Assembly: GCF_000002595.2 (NCBI RefSeq)
Contig: NC_057016.1
Coordinates: forward strand, 4,473,267-4,537,266
Reading direction: 5' to 3'
Source of the DNA: Chlamydomonas reinhardtii
Lineage: Eukaryota > Chlorophyta > Chlorophyceae > Chlamydomonadales > Chlamydomonadaceae
Length of the DNA: 64,000 bases
Notes under the pieces: generated by a model
What the model was told of the DNA's origin: nothing
What the model saw: only the letters and a program-made list of their open reading frames with translations
The model's database searches: none
Shown here: positions 1 through 18,122 of the stretch, in pieces
Layout of the letters: each line of letters begins with the position of its first letter
Position numbering within the stretch: the stretch's first letter is position 1
Translations under genes and position numbers: made by a program

Positions 1-407
1 AAGGAGCTGGGCGCTGCGGGTGCACTCATTGGTGACAGTCGCCAGCACACTCACGTGCGAGAAGTGCGTGTCGGTTGTATCGGTTGTGTCGGTTGTGTCA
101 CGTCCTGGCCGCCCCCTCCCCTCCCCTCCCCTCCCATCGTTGTGTTTTCATTTGGTTGCACTCACTGATTGATAATAATCACCAGCCTGCTCAAGTGCGA
201 GAAGTGCGTGTCGGTTGTATCGGTTGTGTACGTTGGTTGTGTCACGTCCTGCCCGCCCCCCGGTCGATGTGTTGATTACCGTATGCAGGCCTGCTGGCGG
301 CGCTGGAGGCTGAGGCCCTTCGCAAGGCCCGCTGCGCCATGGACGCAAACGCCGCCGCCGCGGCCGCGGCCGCCGCCGCCGCCGCGCAGCAGCAGCGCCA
401 GTCGTAG
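1..407 (+). CDS. 3' end of an unidentified gene (two last exons)
   Basis: Two exons are visible, 1-19 and 289-407, with GT-AG borders (donor at 20, acceptor CAG ending at 288). The first leaves one base over and the second supplies two, so the frame stays open and reads KELGAAGLLAALEAEALRK, then an alanine run, then QQQRQS and a TAG stop at 405-407. The tail looks like the end of a helical, Ala/Gln-rich protein. Nothing in it identifies the family. The 5' part lies left of the window. Confidence 0.6.
21..253. repeat. Imperfect direct duplication inside an intron
   Basis: Two copies, about 21-113 and 157-253, offset by 136-140 bp. Both run from TGCACTCA through GTGCGAGAAGTGCGTGTCGG to GTTGTGTCACGTCCTG. 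They make up most of the intron between the two terminal exons of the leftmost gene. Confidence 0.75.
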
Positions 408-1650
408 ATAGATGCGCGCTGCTGGGCGTCCGCCGGGCGGCTGGCGCGGCCTGTATGTGTGCAGCCGCGAGCAGAGGTCGGCTGCTGGGAAGGAAGGGCT
501 GCCTTTGCGACCACGCGGTGACCCATCCCATTCGCTAGTGAAGAGGAATGAGCTCACTTATGAGAAGGTGCGGCGGCCCAGAGTTATGATTAGTGTGCAA
601 ACCTCCAGGAGTTTGCCGGACCAGTTTTGAAAGTCTGTGCGCGCTTCGGGCTGTCCGGAGAGGCTGCCCTCTGTTTGGGCCCGCTACTAATGCTGCCTCC
701 AAGTGCACTGCTGCCTCCAAGTGCACTGACCGCCTTCTTGATAGCAAGTAAGGTGTGCGTGATTATTGTCTGTTGGCAGCAGCGTGTTGATTGTGGCACT
801 GCGCCGATACCATTAAATAAGGGTAACGCAGATTGCATCGGTAACACGTAGCAATTTTGACGTGGGTTCCCCAGGGATTACTATTTATCCACGGATTTTG
901 AAGAACAGCACGAATGCATGGTACTTTATGGATGGTTTGAAAGGTCAGAAGGGGGTGGGGTGGGGCGAGATCAGATAGCGGGGCAAGGGCACGCATGCGT
1001 GCCTGTTTACTGTGCGCGCGTGCCGTGGAGCCAGAAACGCGGAGGTGCCTGCTTGCCACACTTCATCATTTGCATGGCACCATGCCCAAATAACCTTGAC
1101 CTTAGTGCATTGGGCACAGTCTTTGACTAGCCGAAGCACGAAGACTAACTTCGCGTGCCGCGGTAGCATTATTCTTTCCTGCGGTTGGGCAAATGCGGCG
1201 GTTCTCAGCCTTCGCATAGCTGTCGGGTGGTCCTACTGCTCTGTCGTGCGTATGACATTTACTGGTGTTGCGTTTTCGGTCTTTATTGTGATGGCTGTTA
1301 CAGTATGCTAATCGCCGCCGTGTAGGGAAGTAAGGCAGGAAGGCGGCATAAGACATGGACTTGGCCAGAAGCAACCAAACCCACGTACAGTAATAGCAAC
1401 CGCATCACACGCAGCCAATGACGGCTGCGGGTGCATGTGGTTTGGGGTTTGCGCTTCAATTTTGACACGGGCCGTCGGGGTGCGTTTTTCTATTGTTTTA
1501 GTTAGGCTCTTGTGATACGGTGTGCGAGTTGAAGGGCAAGCGGCACTGTGGTCCTGCACCACATGTCCTGGCGACCGTCATACGATGTGGGGAACGAAGG
1601 AGTGCAGGACGGAATAGGCCTACCTATCCAGGGGTCGGCACTGCTGCGTG

Positions 1651-1655
1651 TGTAA
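1651..1655 (+). terminator. Candidate TGTAA polyadenylation signal
   Basis: First TGTAA found on the + strand downstream of the stop at 407. TGTAA is the standard algal signal, but this one implies a 3' UTR of about 1.25 kb, so the assignment is tentative. Confidence 0.25.
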
Positions 1656-3171
1656 ACTGCTCGTGGGGCTCTGGTCTGCGGCGCCTGTGTCCGTAGTGAG
1701 TCTGTGCAGCTCTACAGTACGGCATGGTCTGTGACATCTGGGTGCAGTGCATGCACGTCCCTGCAGATCCCACAGCAGCAGCAGCAGCAGCAGCAGCAGA
1801 CTGGGTCCCTGTGTGAGCGCGTGCCTGTCCCCTCCGCAGCAGCGCGCTTCAGCGAACCCCAGTCCACCCATCACGTCACAACCCCATGCCCCAACACCAC
1901 GTCGTGAGTAAGGACAGCACAGGGCTCCTATCTTAATGTCTCCAGACATTAATCGGCCTGGTCGTTTCCTAGACATTCCTCCCGGGGGCTAATGTCTGAG
2001 GTGAGACTTTGTTGGCCCGGGTTTGGGGCGGGTTTTGTCCGAATTCCTATGGAGAAGCCCCAAAACCGCCTTGTGTCCAGACAAAAGACGGCGGCGGCGG
2101 CCCGAAAACAAGATACGACCCCTGGGACAGCACAAGGGGAAAGGGACGCCACTGCCTTGACACAACAGGACACAGCGCCCATGACCCCATGTGCGTCTGG
2201 AAGTGCAGACGTCGCTTAACACCCTATCGTTTTGGGATGAGCCCCCGGAGCAAATCAGGGACGTGTAAATCGCACGGCTCACGGCCCGGCGGGGGGCATC
2301 TTGCACCAAGATTGGGCTTCCGTTGCTCTCACTCGCTCCCGCCTTTGTCGCCGCGTTCCCACACGACGCATCCATCTGTCGAGCCTACGCCAACAGCACA
2401 CGGTAGGCGATAACCGGGACGACCATCTACACACACGTATTGCGGAGGAGTCTTTGTCATGCAACCACCAGCGGCATTGCACCACCAGCGGCATTAGCAT
2501 TGCATACCAGCACGGGAACCAGAATCTCCAGTGCGCGTATGACTGTACCGTACCCAACAACAACTGGGATTGCAGCCCAGCAAGCTCGTGCAAGCTTGTG
2601 GACGACCCCAGGCCTGTGAACCTGGCCAACCGTACATCCGTTCTGCAGCCAACGGCCCGCCGCACATACGAAAGGGCGTTCTACTTGCATTCACTCGCTC
2701 GCGTTCAACACATATGCCCCTAAATGCGGCAATCGCAGACACGCCCGTGGTCCCTATCCATTGCCTGTCTGCCAGCATCACTGCGCCAAGCGCGCAGTAC
2801 TGCTTGCGCAGTACTGCTCTCGGCTTGCCTCTAATGAATGTCCACATCTTATGATGTCTCAGCGTGCAATGGTAATACCGTACCATGCGTCATCGGTTGG
2901 TCTCGTGCCCCTGTTTTCCGCGCAGCACCAAACAAACAATAGGGCATCCCCCCATACACGTTCAACAATAGCGGTGTGTCGCATACCGGTACCGCGCAAC
3001 GAGGCCATCACATAAAGTCCTTCCCTCAACGTACGAGCGAAGTATTACTGGCGGTAATGGACAGACCAATTCACAGAGTTTGTTTCCAATTCACACAGTT
3101 TGTTTGAGTATGCGACTCCTCCTCTTCACCTTCGCATGTTCTTAATAAAGTAGCTCAATAACGGCGACCCT

Positions 3172-3227
3172 CCCACACCCACACCCACACACCCACACCC
3201 ATACCCACACACCCACACCCACACAAC
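3172..3227. repeat. CCCACA-type simple repeat
   Basis: An imperfect array of CCCACA and CCCACACA units. It is not telomeric: the green-algal repeat TTTTAGGG is absent. Confidence 0.8.
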
Positions 3228-3538
3228 ACTAAAAATTGTACCTCAGCAAAGCGATTGCAATTCAGATTGACGGTCACACAATGCTTTGCAACGCATCCGA
3301 TGCATCCGAAATGATGAGCGACTTGTGCAGCCATTCGTATTAGGTCAGCGCATGCCCTAAAATTCGACAAGCTACGCGCCTCCCAAGCAATCGTTCGGGA
3401 TGAATATCTTTCAAACCCTCATCACCACAGCACTACTGCAGCCTAACATCCGCCTCACCCAGGGCGCAGCAGCCGCTGGCTTCGGCGGGTGCCACAGCCA
3501 CGTCAGACGTACGGCGGCCCCCCTGCCTCCCCGGCCTG

Positions 3539-12082
<8,544 letters not shown>

Positions 12083-13176
12083 TGTTAAAAAGCGGCGCCT
12101 ACAAATTCCATGAATGCAAAGGGCTCAGCGCTAATACTTAAGCAAAGTGCTCAGCGCTCAGAGCGCCTCTCGCGCTCTCGTCTTATCAGTGCCATAAAAA
12201 GGCTGCTAGAGTGATGTGAGGTATTCACATGTAGCGAAGGGTACTTGTCGCATGACTGTGCGGCTGCGAACTGAGCATATATCATCTTGCGTAGCAGGCG
12301 TTCTCCGAGATTCAGGAAGTAGTTATGTTGTCATCGCTGCTAACTTATAATCGCTGTGTGCAGGCCGAAACTGTGCCGACAGGTGCCAGTTACGAAGACC
12401 AAGTCGAACATCCAGCCATGCAGCCAGTCGAATTAATGCATCGCACACATCATGTCTCTGTGACGTAGCGCGATGTCTACGCGGGATAAATCCAGGCTAC
12501 GATGTACACGCTTGCGCGCCGGTGTTGCGCGTCCCGCCGTGTCCCGCTCGACAATCCGAGGCTCCGACTCCTCGCCCCGTTTCCATGCCCCCACCGCCAT
12601 CAAACTCCCCACAGCGAGGAACTCAGCAACCTCCGGAGCCTGGCCACCTGGACCGCAGACGCCGGGGCCGCAGACGCCGGGGACCCTTACTCCGCCCTTG
12701 CTTACGGCCGGACAAGGCAGCTACAGGCAGCAGCAGCACCAGCAGCAGCAGCAATCTGCCGCCGCTGTTGTCCTGTGTTGTCTCAAGCCACGCACCACCA
12801 CCAGAATCGCCTTGCGACACTTTGCCAGGGCAGCCCACGGCCGTTGAGCTCTGCCACGTCAGCAGCCCGGGAGCCATCCCGCCCCGCCCCCCCTGCGTCA
12901 CTCCATGCCCATGGCTGCTCACCGCTCTGTTCGCTCCAGCCCCCAAGCCGGGTTAGCAGGCCAGACCCAGAGGCGCCAAAGCCTCAGGGCAAGCAAGCAA
13001 GCCACCAAGGGAGGCACGTGTGCAAACCCTGCCCTGCCCGAATGCATCCCCAACCTTCACACACACCTTCACACGCCTCCTCGCCCACTCCTCCACCAGT
13101 CCACCCCACCTCCACACCCGCACCCGCCAACCCACTCCTCCACCCCACCTCCACACCCGCACCCTCCGCCCCCACT
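12083..13176. other. Kinase 5' region and downstream region of the next gene
   Basis: The part next to 12082 should hold the 5' UTR and promoter of the kinase. The part next to 13177 should hold the 3' UTR of the gene ending there. The long frames at 12473-13425 are Pro/Ala/Ser-rich shadows of C-rich DNA without motifs. No TGTAA was found on the minus strand here. Confidence 0.45.
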
Positions 13177-14671
13177 CTACGGCCGCCGCCCGCCGCTGAG
13201 CGGCGTGGTGCCGATGGGCTTGACCTCTGTGATGTCGCTGTTGCGGATGAAGTCCGCCCAGTGCTTGGGCATCAGGTTGGCCAGTGTGACGGGGTCGGCG
13301 CCGTTGCGCAGCGCCACCTCCAGCATCACCACGTCGAACAGGACCTGAGGGAAGAGGAGGGGAGAGAGAAAGTGTGTGTGTGTGTTCAAGAGCACGAGGA
13401 AAACATGTGTGTGAGTGAAATTTGAACAGTGGCTTGGAGCCCCTCTCCCACTCAACCCCTAACCCGCTCCAGTCCCATACCCACATACATCGCCAATCCT
13501 GCCCCCCTCCTCCCGCTGCCCCCACCCCCTCGAACTTGCGCTTCCATCCCATAACCTTCTTGCTTCAGGCTGTCTCACGGGCTTGTGGAAGCAATCCCTC
13601 CAAACCACTCCCCGCCCTCTCCTCCTCGCTCCCCCGCCGCCCACCTGCTCCACGGCCGCGCGTGTCTTGACCAGCTTGGGCTCCAGCGCCGTGGCCACCG
13701 CCTCCGACTCCTCCGCCGCCAGCCACACCTGCCACATCCACCCTTGTGCACTGTTGTTTCACATTTTCATACGTGCATGTTGCCTGACCTATTTGCAATG
13801 CAGACACGAGCAGGGAGCCATGTTGCCAGCCCTCACAGTGCCTTCAGTGCCCCTGCACGCCTGGACAGGGGGGGTGGGGTTCTTGCCGCCCAGGCATGAC
13901 CACCCACCCCACCTGCCACACCCACCCTTGTGCACTGTTGTTTCACATTTTCATATGTGCATGTTGCCTGACCTATTTGCAATGCAGACACGAGCAGGGA
14001 GCCATGTTGCCAGCCCTCACAGTGCCTTCAGTGCCCCTGCACGCCTGGACAGGGGGGGTGGGGTCCTTGCCGCCCAGGCATCACCACCCACCCCACCTGC
14101 CACACCCACCCTTGTGCACTGTTGTTTCACATTTTCATATGTGCATGTTGCCTGACCTATTTGCAATGCAGACACGAGCAGGGAGCCATGTTGCCAGCCC
14201 TCACAGTGCCTTCAGTGCCCCTGCACGCCTGGACAGGGGGGGTGGGGTCCTTGCCGACCAGGCATGACCACCCACCCCACCTGCCACACCCACCCTTGTG
14301 CACTGTTGTTTCACATTTTCATATGTGCATGTTGCCTGACCTATTTGCAATGCAGACACGAGCAGGGAGACCTGAAGCCTAAAACAAAGCCTGTTGTCAC
14401 ACAACCTGGGGGGCGTCAGCGCAGGCACTGCTGCCATGAGCATTCGCAGTGCGGACGCGACCCAGGCCCAGCCAGCCAGCGACTGGCGCAGGTGCAGAAG
14501 GGGAGTGCGGAGCGCCCCCATGTCCACCTGCTGGCGCACGTAGGCGGTCAGCGGCTGCAGTTGGAATACCCACAGCGGAGGTGAGGCGGTGCTGCCCACC
14601 CTGGCGCGGTACGGCAGGCCCACCGTAAACTGGGATGCCGCTGGCACTAGGGAGGCTGGGGAGGGGATCGG
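13177..14671 (-). CDS. Unidentified gene, three 3' exons
   Basis: Three phase-0 exons are supported: 14671-14372 (100 codons), 13728-13645 (28 codons, VWLAAEESEAVATALEPK...) and 13344-13177 (VLFDVVMLEVALRNGADPVT... to a TAG stop). Third-position GC is high and the last two exons have clean CAG acceptors and GTGGGC-type donors. The first exon includes WVFQLQPLTAYVRQQVDMG and has a weaker donor (GTCTCC). I do not recognise the family. No start codon is assigned: the upstream 400 bp look like 3' UTR of the methyltransferase gene, so this could be a downstream cistron, a truncated copy or a gene whose first exon I missed. A 184-bp tandem repeat fills the intron between the first two exons. Confidence 0.4.
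13726..14370. repeat. 184-bp tandem repeat, about 3.5 copies
   Basis: The landmark CCCTTGTGCACTG starts at 13741, 13925, 14109 and 14293, giving an exact 184-bp period with only scattered differences between copies. The fourth copy stops at about 14370. Every copy carries the sequence that precedes the 13728 exon, including an acceptor-like CAG on the minus strand. Confidence 0.95.
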
Positions 14672-15076
14672 CTGCGCTTTTTTTAGGCTTCATCCTTTAC
14701 AGGGTTGACCAGGGTGTGTGACAACAACACCCCCAGCCGGGGTGCGGACCACAGGCGCTCCAACCCACACCCACACGGGCTTAGGTAGGCATCCCATGCC
14801 TCTTGCCGGTCCCCCAACATTGTCAGTAATAAGTGCACGTCATGACTTGAGCGGTGGACTCAGGGTTCAGGGACACGGCAAGGACGAGCGGCAATGCGCA
14901 GCCACGCATAACATACGCTAAAAAAAAGGCATCGGGAGAGCGCTGTGTGCTGCTGCATAAACCCTGGCTGCAGGCATGCTCCTTGGAGACATCGCAAGCC
15001 TGGGATTCCAGCACGAGGTTCTGCTTGCGTATGCAGTGCGCCTCCTTCTCCTTGAGTCCTTTCCGCACGACCGCGA
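14672..15076 (-). other. Probable 3' UTR of the methyltransferase gene
   Basis: It lies between the TGA at 15077 and the unidentified exon at 14671 and carries a minus-strand TGTAA at 14701-14697. An 85-codon minus-strand frame starts with an ATG at 15080 that overlaps the upstream stop codon (ATGA) and runs to 14823. Its coding status is unproven. Confidence 0.5.
14697..14701 (-). terminator. TGTAA polyadenylation signal of the NSUN4-like gene
   Basis: Minus-strand TGTAA 376 nt after the stop codon, a usual distance for algal 3' UTRs. Confidence 0.5.
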
Positions 15077-17845
15077 TCATGGCTGGGCCTCCTGACCGGC
15101 CTCAGCGCCGTTCCCCTCTGCCACTCCTGCCTCTCCCGCTCCCTCTCCCTTCTCCTTCTCCTCCTCCGCCTCCGCCTCCGACTCCGACTCCGGCTGGGGC
15201 CGCAGCAGCGCCGCCATCCCTGCCACCAGCCCTCCCCCGCCGGTCCCCCCTGCCGCCACCCCCTCGCCCGTCTTTTCAATCACAGCCACGTAGATGGGGC
15301 CCCAGCCGCCGCGGTCGGGCAGGCAGATGGCCCCATGCCGTGTTGCCTCCATTCCTGTCACCTTGACCCACTCCGCCGCCGCCGCCACGTCAGCCCCTTG
15401 CCCCGTCCCCGCCACGCCTGCCCCTGTCGCAGCTCCCGCTCCTCCTCCTCCAGGTCTCCCTGCCGGAACGCCCACCGCCAACACCTCCGCAAGCTCCGCC
15501 TGCAGGACCTCCAGTGCCGGCAGCACCCGTGCCGCAGCGGCGCCGCCGCCGCCGCCACCTGCGGCTGCGGCTGCTGAGCCAGCCGCGCCCACGGCCCCGC
15601 CAGCGTTACAGCGGCGCAGCAGGCGCTCCACGACGTCGTCATTCTGCAGCGCGGCGATGGAGCATGTGGAGTACACCAGCCGGCCGCCCACCCGCAGCGC
15701 GCGCATGGCCGCCAGGCACAGCTGCGTGAGTGAGAGTTGCAGTGGCGAGTGAGGGTGTGGAAAACACTGGCATCATGTTATCATGTCCATCCAACAAGGG
15801 CTCAGTCCACAGGAGCCGCAGCCGGTTGGCAAGCAGACGGCCGGGTCCATCTGGGTCGGAATGGGAGGACGTTCGTCCCTATGCCTGGTACAGCAAAGGA
15901 AGAAAGGGCTGCTGCTTGTACCTATTGATGCAAGGTGCAACCCGCACCATGTACCCGCCTGCGTGCTCTGTCCCAAAGCCCCCAAGCCACCCTCTGCCCC
16001 ATCCCATCACTTCACCCTGCCCACCTGCAGCTGCTCGTCCGCGATGCGCTTGCAGCCCTCCAGGCTCCAGTCCGAGGCCGAGATGACGCCGCGCGAGGTG
16101 GTGGCGGCTTGCTGCGCGTTTGCCAGGTGCACATGGGACAGGAGGGCTAATGACCGGAGCTGAGGAGCTAACGGCAAGGGCCCATGTCCCTTGTACCGGT
16201 CTGGAACACAGCGCCTTCTCCAAATACACGGCCTGCTCGCGGTCCTGACCCATCCTGGAGCTTGGACCAGCAGCCCACATAGTGCACCCTTCTTATGGGG
16301 CGCGCACACTGCTACGAGTAACCATGCCGCATGCCGCAATCCTCACCCGCCGCCCATCCGCCCCTCCTCCAAGCTTCACCACACCGCACAGCTGCCCCCC
16401 GTCCCCGCCCCGCCTTCACCTCGGCCGCCGGCTCCATCTCTGCCGCACCTGCATCACGTGTCGGTCTGACGAGCAGGGCGCATCCACCAGCACCCGGTCG
16501 TAGGTGGCGCCTTGGTTGCGGCCCCAGTAGGTGTGGCCGGCGTAGTTGAGCGTCTGTGGCAAATGCAACAGATTAGCGGCATCAGTGACCGGGGTGGAAA
16601 GCGCAGACGCTGAACAAAGTTGTGCAGCCTGGATGCATCAACACAAAATGCCGAAAGCACTTCCACTGGTTGACACCATCCCTTGGACAGCACCCCTCAG
16701 TTGCGCTATACACATCCAAGCCAGCCATCCTTGTTCCCAATCCCACGCGGAATCATTGTTATGCCCCCACTGGCTTCTTACCTCGATGTTCGCCCTGGAG
16801 TGAGGCGGCACGTACTCCTCAATTACCCGCTGCAGCCGAGCCAGCCGCTGCCGGTCCGGCTCATTGCACACCAGCTTGCCTGGCCCCAGCGGCAGACGCG
16901 GCAGCGGCAGCTGATGAGGTGCTGCCTCTGCCGCCGACCCAGACACTGAGACGCCGCCGGGGGTCTTCCCTCCTGTCCCGCTCTCTCTCCCGATGCTGCC
17001 TGGCTGCTCGGCGTTTGCCGCCTCCACGGGCACCGCGGGAGCTGGCGCGGGCGGCGCAGGCACCAAAGCGCCCGGCCCAAACAGCCGCTGCGCGATGAGG
17101 CACGCCTTGCCGCCGGGGGCTGCGCACATGTCCAGCGCGGCGTGGCCCCTGCGCGGCGCCAGCAGCAGCACCGGCATCACTGATGCCAGATCCATCCAGT
17201 ACCAGCAGCGCAGGGCCGACCCAGGGTCCAGGGGTGGGGGCGGATAGGGGCTGGATGGTTTTGTGCCCGGGCCCCGGCACAGCGTGCTCAGCACGCCGCC
17301 CAGGCTCAGCAGAGGCACCAAGCCAGCAGCATTGGATGCCGTGGTGATGGATGAGGAGGAGGCAGAGGCAGCTGCGGAGGCTGCATCGCCAGAGTCAGCG
17401 GGCGTGCCCACAAAGGCGTTCACCACCGCGGCGTGCTGGGTGGGCTTCAGCAGCGCGGCCTGCAGCGCCGGCCACCTGCGATGCACGTAGAGGTTGTCCG
17501 CATTAAAATGACTGAACAAGCAACACTGTTGTGAAGGGGAACGCGGCAGCAGGTCGGCTGACCGTACCGTGCGGGACTGGGCTGACACAAATGCGGGGAG
17601 GGTGTCGGGAGGGTGTGTGCCGCCGCCGCCAAACTCGCTCATGCGCGCGTAAACCCTTCCGTCAACGTCCTACTAACGTTTACCCGACCCCTTCATTCCA
17701 TGAGCGAGCTACGGTGGTCAGCAGATGAAATCCATACGCACCGTGGTCCATAAAGCTTGCGAAAGCACTTGTCGAGCTCCTGACTCGTGTCCTGAAGCCG
17801 CGCTTTGCCGCGATGGCCCTTGGCATATGTCTTCGACGATTTCAT
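15077..17845 (-). CDS. NSUN4-like RNA (cytosine-5) methyltransferase
   Basis: Five exons, 17845-17742, 17475-16782, 16553-16449, 16111-16025 and 15721-15077, agree in phase and encode 544 residues. The order fits the NOL1/NOP2/Sun family: FRKLYGPRWPALQAAL near the start, the SAM-binding motif DMCAAPGGK, acidic motif VCNEPDRQRLARLQ, the Cys motif VLVDAPCSSDRH, and the second catalytic Cys in GGRLVYSTCS, then QND and the C-terminal WGPIYVAVIEK. Both catalytic cysteines are present. DAPCSSDRH and the C-terminal GPIYVA resemble NSUN4, which methylates organellar small-subunit rRNA in animals, so an organellar rRNA substrate is plausible. The N-terminus is basic but not a clear transit peptide. 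Low-complexity Ala/Gly/Ser insertions lie between the motifs, and an acidic Glu tail precedes the stop. Function is inferred from motifs only. Confidence 0.85.
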
Positions 17846-18122
17846 ATTGGCAATAGTCACTTGCCGTGACTATATGGTCGCAGCTAAGCTTCGGCTATGA
17901 CCACATTACGTGAGGATTATATCAAGTCAGTGAAATTGAAGAAGAATGGAGTAAATTAGAGTTTTCAGGTTTGACGTTCGTTGAAATCGCCCCAATGAAG
18001 CGATCGCAAGTGTCGATCGTTGCTTGGGAAGGGATTTCATGTCCTCCCAGTTGAATACTACGTATTAGTATAGTCACAAGCCCACGCAGACATCGACAAC
18101 TGTAGACGCGTGACCTCGCAGA
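17846..18122. promoter_or_regulatory. Divergent promoter region, 277 bp
   Basis: The ATG codons of the NSUN4-like gene (-, 17845) and the IGPS gene (+, 18123) are only 277 bp apart, so both 5' UTRs and core promoters must fit here. The segment is AT-richer than its flanks and includes the inverted phrases ATAGTCACTTGCCGTGACTAT (17872-17892 region). No TATA box stands out. Confidence 0.6.

Larger units (their letters stand above)
408..3538. other. Convergent 3' regions, no gene seen
   Basis: This stretch separates the end of the + gene on the left from the end of the - strand kinase. Open frames here lack high GC at third positions, splice context and recognisable motifs. A short CAG run lies at about 1779-1799 and there are small local duplications, for example around 2786-2820 and 3066-3106. 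It probably holds 3' UTRs plus intergenic DNA. Confidence 0.5.

Noticed and set aside
2009-2723. Open frames of 130-140 codons in the left intergenic DNA
   Set aside because: Low third-position GC, no splice context, no recognisable domain.
3172-3227. Possible interstitial telomere repeat
   Set aside because: Units are CCCACA, not the green-algal TTTTAGGG.
12502-13425. A 307-codon + strand open frame
   Set aside because: Pro/Ser/Ala-rich, no motif, and its right part is antisense to a well-supported minus-strand exon.
13583-14584. Long + strand frames through the tandem repeat
   Set aside because: They repeat because the DNA repeats. The 184-bp period is not a multiple of three and the predicted proteins have no motif.
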